A stretch of DNA of 64,000 nt from an uncultured Pelagibacteraceae bacterium (GTDB lineage Bacteria; Pseudomonadota; Alphaproteobacteria; Pelagibacterales; Pelagibacteraceae), in NCBI GenBank assembly GCA_902595115.1, contig CACJOS010000005.1, forward strand, positions 1 through 64,000, in the 5' to 3' direction. A program made the translations under genes and the position numbers. The notes beneath the pieces are model-generated. The model did not search any database, had not been told where the DNA came from, and was given only the letters and a program-made list of their open reading frames with translations. Every line of letters starts with the position of its first letter. Position 1 is the first letter of the stretch. Shown here piece by piece: positions 1 through 10,885 of the stretch.

Positions 1-798
1 ACAGGAATTAAAACTGAATTAATAAGTAAAGCATCAAAAATAGTTTCTAATGCAACAGGATTTCCAGTTCAATTTAATAAAGCGATTGTCGGAAAAAATG
101 CATTTGCGCACGAGTCTGGGATACATCAAGATGGGATGCTTAAAAATAGAGAAACTTATGAAATTATGACGCCTGAAAGCGTTGGAGTTAAAAAAACATC
201 CTTAGTTATGGGTAAGCACTCAGGTAGACATGCGTTTAAAGATAAACTTAACGATCTTGGTTATACTGATGTGACGGACGATGTGATACAAGCAGCTTTT
301 GGAAAGTTTAAAATTTTAGCAGATAAGAAAAAACACATTTATGATGAAGATATAGTCGCGTTAGTTGATGACAGTTTAATAATTGATAATAAAATCAATG
401 CAATAAATTTAAAATCGCTAAAAGTCTTTGCTGGCACAGGTGAACCCCAAAGAGCAGAAATGACATTAGATGTATTTGGAGAGATTAAAAAAACTACACA
501 AACTGGAGATGGACCAGTTGATGCTATTTTTAAGTGCATAAAGGAATTATATCCACATGATGTAAAATTATCTCTTTACCAAGTGCATGCCGTTACTGAG
601 GGTACAGATGCACAAGCAACAGTAAGTGTAAAAATAGAGGAAAATGATAGAACTACAGTTGGTCAGTCTGCTGATACAGATACTCTTGTTGCTTCCGCAA
701 ATGCGTACTTGAATGCTTTAAATAAAATGTTAATAAAACGAGAAAAAAAATCGCTTTCTCAAAATATAGAACACCAAAAAGTAAAAGGAGGAGTGTAA
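1..798 (+). CDS. leuA: 2-isopropylmalate synthase, C-terminal part (truncated by window start)
   Basis: Frame is open from base 1 (TGIKTELISKASKIVSNATGFPVQFNKAIVGKNAFAHESGIHQDGMLKN...); HESGIHQDG motif plus C-terminal LeuA regulatory-domain-like sequence. Confidence 0.93.
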   Translation, partial: TGIKTELISKASKIVSNATGFPVQFNKAIVGKNAFAHESGIHQDGMLKNRETYEIMTPESVGVKKTSLVMGKHSGRHAFKDKLNDLGYTDVTDDVIQAAFGKFKILADKKKHIYDEDIVALVDDSLIIDNKINAINLKSLKVFAGTGEPQRAEMTLDVFGEIKKTTQTGDGPVDAIFKCIKELYPHDVKLSLYQVHAVTEGTDAQATVSVKIEENDRTTVGQSADTDTLVASANAYLNALNKMLIKREKKSLSQNIEHQKVKGGV

Positions 799-1836
<1,038 letters not shown>

Positions 1837-1845
1837 TTTGAAGAA

Positions 1846-2694
1846 ATGCAAGCTGGCAGAGATGACTTTGTAATTGCTATTCGTTCCGCTTTTTTAAAAA
1901 AAGAGAACAAACAAAAATTTTCGTTATTAGCTTTAATATTTTTAACATTTATTATAATTCTCTCCGAAAAGTTTAATTTGAAGCCAATTGATTATCTAAA
2001 AATTTCTCTTAGAGAAGTAGCTTACAGATCAAGTTTTATAGTATCAGCTCCTGAAAATTTTATTAAGGGAGCTTATGTTGCAACTAAAAATCATTTTAGT
2101 GTTTATGAAGAAAATAAAGAATTAAAAGAAAAATTGAATTTTGAATTATCTAAAAACTATAATTCAGAATATATTTTAGAGGAAAATAAAAGACTTAGAT
2201 CTACAATAGATGAAACTACTTTTCTAACATCGGAGATAATTGGTAAAGTCCTAATTGACAAAAAAAGTCCATTTTTAAGATCTGTAATTATTAATAGAGG
2301 TAGCAAGGATGGAGTTGAGTTAGGAATGGCCGTGATGGATAAGAGCTACTTAATAGGAAAAGTTGTTGAGGTTTCTTTTACCACATCAAGAGTTTTACTT
2401 TTATCCGATTTAAATAGTAAAGTTCCAGTTGATATTATGCCAAATGATATCCAATCTATTTTATCAGGTACGGGTGGCGACGAAGGTGTCATCCAATACA
2501 CCAGACAACAAGATCTAATTGAAAAGGATGCCGTTGTATTTACATCTGGGGCGGGTGGTTTATTTAAATCTGGAATTCCAATAGGAAAAATTGCTATGGA
2601 TCCATCAAATTTAAAAACGGTAGTAAGTTTTTTTTCTGATTTTTCTCAGCTTAGATACGTAAAAATAATTTCTTTTAAAAAGGAAACTGAATAA
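1846..2694 (+). CDS. mreC: Rod shape-determining protein MreC
   Basis: N-terminal TM, coiled coil, beta domain (VIINRGSKDGVELGMAVMD...LIGKVVEV); position after mreB. Confidence 0.9.
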   Translation: MQAGRDDFVIAIRSAFLKKENKQKFSLLALIFLTFIIILSEKFNLKPIDYLKISLREVAYRSSFIVSAPENFIKGAYVATKNHFSVYEENKELKEKLNFELSKNYNSEYILEENKRLRSTIDETTFLTSEIIGKVLIDKKSPFLRSVIINRGSKDGVELGMAVMDKSYLIGKVVEVSFTTSRVLLLSDLNSKVPVDIMPNDIQSILSGTGGDEGVIQYTRQQDLIEKDAVVFTSGAGGLFKSGIPIGKIAMDPSNLKTVVSFFSDFSQLRYVKIISFKKETE

Positions 2695-3212
2695 TGGGAG
2701 AGATAAGCAAATTTAGTAATTTTAAAAAATTCTTAGAAAAAGGCCCAATTATCCTTTTAATAGTTTCAGTTTTGAATGAATTTGATTTTAATTATCTAAA
2801 TTTAAAGTACTTTTCATTCAATTTTCCTTTTATTTTAATTTATTATTGGAGCTTAAAGAGATCTGGAAGTTTGGGTTATGGATTAATATTTTTAAGCGGT
2901 TTGTTAAATGATGTTGTAACTGGTTTACCTATAGGTGTCAGCTCTCTTGCTTACTTACTTATCTGTGTTTTTTCTTCTTATCTTAGAAATATAACGTTAA
3001 GGCCAAGCGCTATTAAAGACTGGTTTTTCTTTGGTCTTGCTATTTTAGTTGTAAATTCTCTAATCTATTTAATTGTTGCTTTGTTATTTGAAGTAGAATT
3101 AGAATATTACAGTATATTGGTTAACATACTTTTCACTTTTTTATTTTATATTATTTTTAGTGGATTATTTGATTATTATCAAAAAGTAATCTTTGGAGGC
3201 CAGAATGTTTAG
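2694..3212 (+). CDS. mreD: Rod shape-determining protein MreD
   Basis: Small polytopic membrane protein between mreC and mrdA, overlapping start/stop. Confidence 0.75.
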   Translation: MGEISKFSNFKKFLEKGPIILLIVSVLNEFDFNYLNLKYFSFNFPFILIYYWSLKRSGSLGYGLIFLSGLLNDVVTGLPIGVSSLAYLLICVFSSYLRNITLRPSAIKDWFFFGLAILVVNSLIYLIVALLFEVELEYYSILVNILFTFLFYIIFSGLFDYYQKVIFGGQNV

Positions 3213-5172
3213 TGGTGATGATTCAAATGTACGAAAATTTAATACCATAAATAGAAGAGTTTTTATTCTATCTTTAGCAAAAGGAATTGTATTTACAGGA
3301 ATATTAGCAAGATTATTTACTCTTCAAATAAGTGACAACAAAAAATATTTAACTCTATCAGATAAAAATAGGCTTCGAGAATGGAGGCTGCCACCAGTTC
3401 GAGGAGAGTTTAAAGATTATTTTGATAAAACAATTGCCGGCAATATAGAAGTTTATCAATTACATGTCATTCCAGAACAGGTTGAAAACTTTAAATATTT
3501 GATGATTAGATTAAAAAATATTCTTCCTTTATCAAACAATGAATTTGCAAAAATCATTAAGAAAAAAAATCAACAAAAGCCCTGGGAAACACTTATTATT
3601 TCAGAGAATCTAACCTGGGATCAATTTTCCAAAGTAAATTTTTATTTACATGAACTATCTGGAGCCAAACCTGTTCTATCTGTTGTAAGAAGCTACCCTT
3701 TTAAGGAAAATTATACTCATGTTTTGGGATATGTTGCTCAAGCTAGTGAAAATGATTTATTAAATAATGAAAACATAAAAAATAAACATGTTCCTGGACT
3801 AAGAGTTGGAAAAACAGGTTTAGAAAAATCTTTTGAAAACGATTTAATAGGTACTAATGGTGTTCAAAGATATGAAGTTAATGCATTCGGAAAAAGAATA
3901 AAACAAGTCAATTTCCAAAAAGGAGATAAAGGAAAAGAAATTAAACTTACTCTAGATACTGAAGTTCAAAAATTATGTAATGATTTGCTGGCTAATAAAG
4001 CTGGATCTATTAGCGTAATGGATATTTATTCTGGTGAAGTTATTGCGATGCATTCTTCTCCTTCGTTTGATCCAAACTTATTTTTATATGGAATAAGTTA
4101 TAAAGATTGGGATGAAATTAGAGATAATCCTGACAAACCATTAATTAATAAAACTATTTCGGGACTATATTCACCCGGATCCACTATAAAACCAATTGTA
4201 GCTTTATCAGCTCTTGAAAATAATGTTATATCACCGAACTTCAAGGTCAGGTGCACTGGAAAGATGGAAATGTATGGCCAAACATATCATTGTTGGAAAA
4301 AAAAAGGACATGGAGTTGTAGATCTTAGAGGTGCAATTATTCAATCCTGTGATACTTATTTTTATGAAATGTCCAGAAGGCTTGGAGTCGATAGGCTTAA
4401 AGTAACAGCTTCTAGATTTGGTCTTGGTAATAAAGTTTTTGATAATTTATATAAAGAGGAAAAAGGAGGATTATTTCCATCTACAAGTTGGAAAAAAGCA
4501 AATCTTGGTCAGGGTTGGGTGTTAGGGGAAACTTTAATAACTGGAATTGGACAAGGTTATGTTCAAACAACTCCTCTTCAGTTATGTTTAATGACTGCTC
4601 AATTAGCAAATGGTGGTTTTAAAATTTATCCAACACTCGTTTCTAATAAAAATCAAGAAAGTCTTGAAAAAATTAAGTATAAGATGGCACAAAATCTTAT
4701 TACTGAAGAAAAATATGATTCATCCATAATCAGGACAGCTGAAGAATTTTTTAATCCAGGAGAAAAAGATTATAAAAAACTTTTCAGAAATCAGGAAAAT
4801 GTCAAATTTGTTTTGGAAGCAATGTTTGCATCTACAAATCAATGGAATGGAACTTCATACAAATCAAGGATCGAGGATCCAAAATATCAATTTGCAGGAA
4901 AAACGGGAACTGCGCAGGTTAAGAAAATAACGGAAGAACAAAGGGAATTAGATCTTGAGACATCCCAAATACCTTATGATGATAGAGATCATGCTTGGTT
5001 TGTTGCGTTTGGTCCTTATAAAAACCCTAGGTATTCAATCAGTGTTTTTGTTGAGCATGGTGGATCAGGAAGTAAAGCAGCTGCACCATTAGCTAAACAA
5101 GTAATTAAAAAAGTTATAGATAGACACGAGGAAAGAGAAAAAATTAGACAGAGAAATTTAGTAAATATATAA
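3193..5172 (+). CDS. mrdA: Penicillin-binding protein 2 (start may be the internal ATG at 3205)
   Basis: Transpeptidase motifs SPGSTIKP, SCDTYFYE, AGKTGTAQ. Confidence 0.95.
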   Translation: MEARMFSGDDSNVRKFNTINRRVFILSLAKGIVFTGILARLFTLQISDNKKYLTLSDKNRLREWRLPPVRGEFKDYFDKTIAGNIEVYQLHVIPEQVENFKYLMIRLKNILPLSNNEFAKIIKKKNQQKPWETLIISENLTWDQFSKVNFYLHELSGAKPVLSVVRSYPFKENYTHVLGYVAQASENDLLNNENIKNKHVPGLRVGKTGLEKSFENDLIGTNGVQRYEVNAFGKRIKQVNFQKGDKGKEIKLTLDTEVQKLCNDLLANKAGSISVMDIYSGEVIAMHSSPSFDPNLFLYGISYKDWDEIRDNPDKPLINKTISGLYSPGSTIKPIVALSALENNVISPNFKVRCTGKMEMYGQTYHCWKKKGHGVVDLRGAIIQSCDTYFYEMSRRLGVDRLKVTASRFGLGNKVFDNLYKEEKGGLFPSTSWKKANLGQGWVLGETLITGIGQGYVQTTPLQLCLMTAQLANGGFKIYPTLVSNKNQESLEKIKYKMAQNLITEEKYDSSIIRTAEEFFNPGEKDYKKLFRNQENVKFVLEAMFASTNQWNGTSYKSRIEDPKYQFAGKTGTAQVKKITEEQRELDLETSQIPYDDRDHAWFVAFGPYKNPRYSISVFVEHGGSGSKAAAPLAKQVIKKVIDRHEEREKIRQRNLVNI

Positions 5173-6297
5173 ATGTTTCAACAATCATCATACTCAGAAC
5201 AATTAACATTTTTTCAAAAATTAAGATCTTTTGATTTTGTGCTTGTTTTTTCTGTTCTTTTATTAGGATTAATTAGCAATATTTCAATGTTTTCGACAGA
5301 TGGCGGAGAACTACTATATCACACTAAAAGTCATCTAATTAGGTTTGTAGTTTTTTTTGTGATGATGTTATTTTTGTCCTTTTTAAATTTAAGATTTTGG
5401 CACTCAACAGCATATCTATTTTACATAATTGTCCTTGGATTTTTAGTTTGGGCATCCTTGTATGGTATAACCGCGTCTGGATCTCAAAGATGGGTGAATT
5501 TATATTTTATTAATTTGCAACCATCCGAATTAATGAAAGTTGCAATTATAGTGTGTTTTGCCAGATATTTTCATAGAGAACAGATTACAAATGTAAGTAG
5601 TTTTAAAAATATAATATTATCTTTAGCAATTTTGGTAATGCCAATAGTTTTAGTGGTGAGTCAACCAGACCTTGGTACGTCTATATTAATTGCAGCAAGT
5701 GGATTGATTGTACTATGGTTGGCAGGTTTAAATATTAGATACTTCGTTTACAGTGCCTTAGTATTGTTAGTCTCTTTTCCATTTGTAATATCCTTTTTAA
5801 AACCTTACCAAAAATTAAGAATTTTAAGTTTTTTCAATCCTGATCGAGATCCTCTTGGAGCGGGTTACCAAATAATACAATCCAAAATAGCAGTTGGATC
5901 TGGAGGATTTACAGGTAAAGGTTTTTTACAAGGCACCCAAAGTTATTTAGAGTTTCTTCCAGAAAAACATACAGACTTTATATTTACACTTTTTTCTGAG
6001 GAACATGGATTTATTGGATCGGTATTTTTATTAATATTATATGCAATTCTTATTTATAGAATTATTAAAATTGGATCTATCTCAAGAAGTTATTTTGGAA
6101 GATTGTTTTGTTTTGGATTTGGCTCTGCAATATTTATTTATGTAGCCGTAAATATGTCTATGGTTTTAGGTTTGCTACCTATAGTTGGTTCTCCTTTGCC
6201 TATCATGTCTTATGGTGGATCTTCAATGCTTGCAACTATGATAGGACTAAGTATTGTGATGAGTACAAAAATCTATCATAAACAAATAATTAATTGA
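5173..6297 (+). CDS. mrdB: Rod shape-determining protein RodA (SEDS family)
   Basis: SEDS signatures (WVNLYFINLQPSELMKVAII, SQPDLGTSIL, FLPEKHTDFIFTLFSEEHGFIGS). Confidence 0.95.
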   Translation: MFQQSSYSEQLTFFQKLRSFDFVLVFSVLLLGLISNISMFSTDGGELLYHTKSHLIRFVVFFVMMLFLSFLNLRFWHSTAYLFYIIVLGFLVWASLYGITASGSQRWVNLYFINLQPSELMKVAIIVCFARYFHREQITNVSSFKNIILSLAILVMPIVLVVSQPDLGTSILIAASGLIVLWLAGLNIRYFVYSALVLLVSFPFVISFLKPYQKLRILSFFNPDRDPLGAGYQIIQSKIAVGSGGFTGKGFLQGTQSYLEFLPEKHTDFIFTLFSEEHGFIGSVFLLILYAILIYRIIKIGSISRSYFGRLFCFGFGSAIFIYVAVNMSMVLGLLPIVGSPLPIMSYGGSSMLATMIGLSIVMSTKIYHKQIIN

Positions 6298-6358
6298 TAA
6301 ACTCTGTTGAATAATTTGTCGCGATAAATTTATATTAATAATAATATATATTTATAAT

Positions 6359-7594
6359 ATGAATAATAAACGTGTAGGTATAATTGGTGCTGGCATACAA
6401 GGCATATGCAACGCTCTTTTCCTTCAGAAAAAAGGATTTGAAGTTGTGATTTTTGATAAAGAGGAGCCAGGAAGTTTAGCCTCTTATGGAAATGCTGGTC
6501 ATTTTTCGCCTTACGCTTCAGTTCCACTAAATAGACCTGATATACTGACCGATGTTCCTGCTATGTTATTAAGTTCAACTGGACCGCTTGCGCTTAAATG
6601 GAATTATGTTCCTAAAATGATTCCATGGTTCTTAAAGTTCATTAGAAATTGTACACAAAAAAAAATGATGCATACAGCTAAGTATATGCATCAGATATTA
6701 GATTTATCCTTACCAGCTTACGAAGAATTATTTGATGAGATTGATACTGAAAATCTAGTTGTAAGTAATGGAATTATGTATATCTGGAGTAATAAAAATT
6801 TATCAAGCAGAGAACTTGAAATTAATATTCGAGATGAACTTGGGGTTAAACAACAATTACTTAACCCAAAAGAAATTCATGATTTAGAACCAAATATAAA
6901 ACCAATATATGATGGTGGTGTATTTTATTCCTATGCCAAACATACAAACAATCCAAGAAGATTGCTTTTAAAATTGTTTGACCTGTTTTCACAAAAAGGT
7001 GGAAAATTTTTTAAATATCAAATTAAAGATATTAATTTTGATGAGCAAAAACCTGTTTTAAGAACAGAAAGTCAAAGGTTTGTATTTGATAAAATTGTAA
7101 TAGCATGTGGTGCATTGTCAAAAAAATTTACAAATGATTTATTTGAAAAAGTTCCACTCGATACGGAAAGAGGTTATCACATTCACTTCAAAGATTGTGA
7201 GCATTTAATATCTCGACCTGTTGTATTTTCTAATAGAGGTTTTGGGATGACACCAATGGAACAAGGATTGAGAGTTGTTGGAACTGTAGAGTTTGGAGGT
7301 TTAAAAAATGGACCCTCAAAAAGCAGGATTAAAAACTTAGTTGAAAATGCTAAATTTATGCTAGATGGTCTACCGGACCATGAAGATGAATGGTTAGGAT
7401 TCAGACCAACACTGCCAGATTTTTTACCAGTAATTGGACCATCAAAAAATTATAAGAATGTATTTTATTCTTTTGGTCATCACCATTTAGGTTGGACTTT
7501 AGGAGCAATATCAGGGAAGATAATTTCTAAAATGATTTCTGAAGAAAAGACAAATTTGGAATTAGATCCTTATAGCTCCTTAAGGTTCAGCTAG
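6359..7594 (+). CDS. FAD-dependent oxidoreductase, D-amino acid dehydrogenase (DadA)-like
   Basis: GxGxxG FAD motif (VGIIGAGIQGICNALFLQKKGFEVVIFDKE), C-terminal GHHHLGWTLGAISGKII. Confidence 0.85.
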   Translation: MNNKRVGIIGAGIQGICNALFLQKKGFEVVIFDKEEPGSLASYGNAGHFSPYASVPLNRPDILTDVPAMLLSSTGPLALKWNYVPKMIPWFLKFIRNCTQKKMMHTAKYMHQILDLSLPAYEELFDEIDTENLVVSNGIMYIWSNKNLSSRELEINIRDELGVKQQLLNPKEIHDLEPNIKPIYDGGVFYSYAKHTNNPRRLLLKLFDLFSQKGGKFFKYQIKDINFDEQKPVLRTESQRFVFDKIVIACGALSKKFTNDLFEKVPLDTERGYHIHFKDCEHLISRPVVFSNRGFGMTPMEQGLRVVGTVEFGGLKNGPSKSRIKNLVENAKFMLDGLPDHEDEWLGFRPTLPDFLPVIGPSKNYKNVFYSFGHHHLGWTLGAISGKIISKMISEEKTNLELDPYSSLRFS

Positions 7595-8481
7595 TGAGCC
7601 TTAATATAAAAGCTTACGTGATGCTGGTTCTAGCATCAATCTTTTGGGCCGGAAACTTCATTGTAGGAAAATTTGCTTTTGTTGAGAGCATTTCTCCCTT
7701 CTCTCTGGTTTTTTTCAGATGGATAACTGTTTGGTTCATACTGTTACCTTTTACTTACAAAGAAATACTGAACAAAAAAAAAGAAATTCTTAACAATTTA
7801 CCCTTACTACTTTTTCTTGGACTTACAAGTGTGGGTTTATTTAATTCATTCGTATATGTTTCACTACAATATACGCAAGTAATAAATGCATCTTTATTTA
7901 ATACTGCTATTCCTGCAGCAATCATTTTATCTTGCTTTATATTCAAAATAGAAAAAACAAACCTTTATCAATTACTTGGACTTTTAATTTCAGTTTTAGG
8001 AATTTTAGTAATAATTACTAAATTTAATTTAAATATTTTATTAAATTTAGATTTTAATATAGGTGATATATGGATGATAGGAGCTGTGATATGTTGGGGG
8101 CTTTACTCCTCTTTTTTAAAAAAATTAAAACTAAAGATATCACTTTTAAGTTTTGTACATATTGTTTGTTCATGTGGATTAATTTTTTTATTACCTCAAT
8201 TTAGTTATGAATATTTTCAAGGTAATGCTGCAGCTATTGATAAAACATTTATATATTGTTTAATTTATTTGGCTTTATTTCCAAGTATTGGATCTTATTA
8301 TTGCTGGGCAGGAGCTGTCTCAATCATTGGACCTAACAGATCTGGAATTTTTTTGTCATTAATACCTTTGTTTAGTACATTTATGGCCATGTTTTTTTTT
8401 GATGAGCAATTTAGATATTTTCATACAATTGGTTCAATTTTAGTTATAATTGGTTTATTTTTATCGAATAAGAAAAAATAA
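7594..8481 (+). CDS. EamA/DMT-family transporter
   Basis: About 10 TM helices, two EamA repeats, FWAGNFIVGKFAF N terminus; GTG start. Confidence 0.85.
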   Translation: MSLNIKAYVMLVLASIFWAGNFIVGKFAFVESISPFSLVFFRWITVWFILLPFTYKEILNKKKEILNNLPLLLFLGLTSVGLFNSFVYVSLQYTQVINASLFNTAIPAAIILSCFIFKIEKTNLYQLLGLLISVLGILVIITKFNLNILLNLDFNIGDIWMIGAVICWGLYSSFLKKLKLKISLLSFVHIVCSCGLIFLLPQFSYEYFQGNAAAIDKTFIYCLIYLALFPSIGSYYCWAGAVSIIGPNRSGIFLSLIPLFSTFMAMFFFDEQFRYFHTIGSILVIIGLFLSNKKK

Positions 8482-8482
8482 A

Positions 8483-8863
8483 ATGTCTAAAATTTATAAA
8501 TCTAAACTTACAGCTGAACAAAAAATAGTTTTGCTAGAGGAGGGCACAGAGCCCCCTGGTTCAAGCGAATTAAATTCTGAAAAAAGGAAAGGAAGTTATC
8601 ACTGTGCAGGCTGTGGTATAAAATTATTTGAATCTTCTACTAAATATGAAAGTGGATCAGGTTGGCCTTCTTTTTTCGAATCTTTACCAGACGTTTTTGA
8701 AACAAAAGTGGATCATTTATTAGGTTATCCAAGAACAGAATATCATTGTAGAAATTGTGGCGGACATCATGGTCATATTTTTGATGATGGGCCAAAACCA
8801 ACAGGAAAAAGATATTGTAACAACGGCATATGTCTAATTTTTAAACCTAAAATTAGTAATTAA
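8483..8863 (+). CDS. msrB: Peptide-methionine (R)-S-oxide reductase
   Basis: Motifs CAGCGIKLFESSTKYESGSGWPSF, YHCRNCGGHHGHIFDDGPKPTGKRYCNNG; ATG at 8483 preferred to the upstream ORF start. Confidence 0.95.
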   Translation: MSKIYKSKLTAEQKIVLLEEGTEPPGSSELNSEKRKGSYHCAGCGIKLFESSTKYESGSGWPSFFESLPDVFETKVDHLLGYPRTEYHCRNCGGHHGHIFDDGPKPTGKRYCNNGICLIFKPKISN

Positions 8864-8902
8864 TTTATATACATTTCATATAAGATGTTTTAAAAATATA
8901 TT

Positions 8903-9745
8903 ATGAGAAAAATTATCCCAGTAATCTTATCATTTTTCATATTTTCATCAGCTTATGCAGATGATTTAACAAACAAAATTTCAAATATAATAAGTGATTT
9001 AATACCTGGTGAAGGCACTACAGAAGTAAGTTTTGATCTAAGAGAAAACCACAAACCAGATTATAGTATTCTTGGGGTTAGAGAAATTGATAAAACTGAT
9101 AGTGGTAATCTTTTTACACAATTTTCTTTATTTAATACTGAAAAGAATAATACCGAGCGAACCGTAGGAAATCTTGGTCTTGGACAAAGAATGTTAAGCG
9201 AAGATAATACTATGATGACAGGTTATAATATTTTTTGGGACTACGATAGCTATGGAAATTCAAGAACAAGTTTAGGATTAGAGGCAAGAAATGCAGTATT
9301 AGATTTTGGTGCCAATTATTATTTAAACGTTGGTGACGGAATTGACGAAGAGAAGGCTTTAGATGGATATGATATAAATTTAGCTTCACAAGTTCCTTAT
9401 ATGCATTGGGCGGATGTGTTTGTTAACTCTTATAAATGGTATGGAAGAGAAAGAGACGATATCAAAGGTACAAAGCTTGGATCAGAGCTTCTTTTAAACC
9501 CAAATTTAAATATTGAGTTAGCATATGACGATAAGGATAAAGCTGGATTAGAGGATGAGTGGTATGCAAAATTTATTCTTGTATATCCCCCTAGAATTGG
9601 CCCATCACTTCAAGATGGATTCATAAGTACTTCACCATGGAAGGAAGAAAAGAACATGAGTGGAGAACTGTTAACGAAAGTTAAACGAAACAACAAAATT
9701 GTAGTAGAATTTAAAGGAACATCAACAATATCAAGAACAGATTAA
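8903..9745 (+). CDS. Exported inverse-autotransporter/intimin-like beta-barrel domain protein
   Basis: Signal peptide; LGLGQRMLSEDNTMMTGYNIFWDYDSYGNSRTSLGLEARNAVLDFGANYYLNVG resembles the inverse autotransporter barrel family; no long passenger. Confidence 0.65.
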   Translation: MRKIIPVILSFFIFSSAYADDLTNKISNIISDLIPGEGTTEVSFDLRENHKPDYSILGVREIDKTDSGNLFTQFSLFNTEKNNTERTVGNLGLGQRMLSEDNTMMTGYNIFWDYDSYGNSRTSLGLEARNAVLDFGANYYLNVGDGIDEEKALDGYDINLASQVPYMHWADVFVNSYKWYGRERDDIKGTKLGSELLLNPNLNIELAYDDKDKAGLEDEWYAKFILVYPPRIGPSLQDGFISTSPWKEEKNMSGELLTKVKRNNKIVVEFKGTSTISRTD

Positions 9746-10518
9746 TGAACAGATCATTTAAAATTTTAATATTTGCAAAACTTTTACTAATAATTTTTGT
9801 AAGTTACTCATATTCTGCGAGTACTACAGGTGCTGCAGATGTATATAAAGTTACAATGAGAAAAGTTGAACTTTGTACAGCGAGTACAAGTGTCACGAGT
9901 TGTGAAAATGCAATTGTAATTGGTAATACAGACAAAACAGTAGACATAGCATCAGCCTCAGCGGGCTCATCTGCTGCATCTTACGGGGACACTGCACTTT
10001 TACCTCTTGGAGTAACATACACACATATGAGAGTTACTATTGATAGAAAATTTACAATACAAGCTGACTTAACAGTAGCAGGTGTAGATGATAAATGCAC
10101 AACTACTGCTGCACTATCTGGATCAGCTTATCCTGGTGGCTCTTTAAGTGGTAACGAAAAATACGATAGATTACCCATCGTAGCAGATGGAGGAACCGCA
10201 GCAGAAGCTGAATTGTATTTAAAAAATGATCAAATGAAAACTTGTACTAATGCAGCATGCTCAGCTGTCTCAGCTGCGAATGATATAACTTATCAACAAG
10301 GAGTTGTCTCAACTTTTCAATCTCAACATGCTGATGGAAGTACTTCAGACGACCATGTAATGGTCTATAAACTCACATCTCCTTATACAGTAGCATTAAT
10401 TGCACCTATAATAGATATTTCTTTTGGTACATCCAAAGCTGTTACAGCCTCTGAGGTAGGTACAAATTTTTGTATGTTTGAACCTGATGAACCTATTGTT
10501 ACAATTACAATAAAATAA
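9745..10518 (+). CDS. Exported protein of unknown function, coupled (TAATG) to the barrel gene
   Basis: Signal peptide, several Cys, Ala/Ser/Thr-rich; start overlaps upstream stop. Confidence 0.75.
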   Translation: MNRSFKILIFAKLLLIIFVSYSYSASTTGAADVYKVTMRKVELCTASTSVTSCENAIVIGNTDKTVDIASASAGSSAASYGDTALLPLGVTYTHMRVTIDRKFTIQADLTVAGVDDKCTTTAALSGSAYPGGSLSGNEKYDRLPIVADGGTAAEAELYLKNDQMKTCTNAACSAVSAANDITYQQGVVSTFQSQHADGSTSDDHVMVYKLTSPYTVALIAPIIDISFGTSKAVTASEVGTNFCMFEPDEPIVTITIK

Positions 10519-10535
10519 TTTTAATTAAACAATTT

Positions 10536-10877
10536 ATGATTTTTAAATATGCTAGTTTCTTGGTAGGAGTAATTTGGTCCTATTCTTTAATTAAGACACA
10601 ATCTATTTTCAGTAAAAAAGCTGGTCTAATTTTTAAAGTATTTATATCTAATGTTTCCTGGCTAACTTTGATTGCTGCAATTTATTTTGGATATAAAAAT
10701 TTTTCTATTAAATTTATTTTAATTGGTGTTGCTTTTTCAATTGTCTTGGTTCATTTTGGATTTAAATTTTTAGGTAAATATTTGGCTTCAAAATTTACTG
10801 AAAAACAATTGCTTATATCAAAAACTTTTTTTGAATATTCTTTGATTGTTTGGGTTATTTATTATCTTTTTTATTAA
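10536..10877 (+). CDS. Small integral membrane protein, unknown function
   Basis: 3-4 predicted TM segments in ORF translation. Confidence 0.6.
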   Translation: MIFKYASFLVGVIWSYSLIKTQSIFSKKAGLIFKVFISNVSWLTLIAAIYFGYKNFSIKFILIGVAFSIVLVHFGFKFLGKYLASKFTEKQLLISKTFFEYSLIVWVIYYLFY

Positions 10878-10885
10878 ATTTAGTT

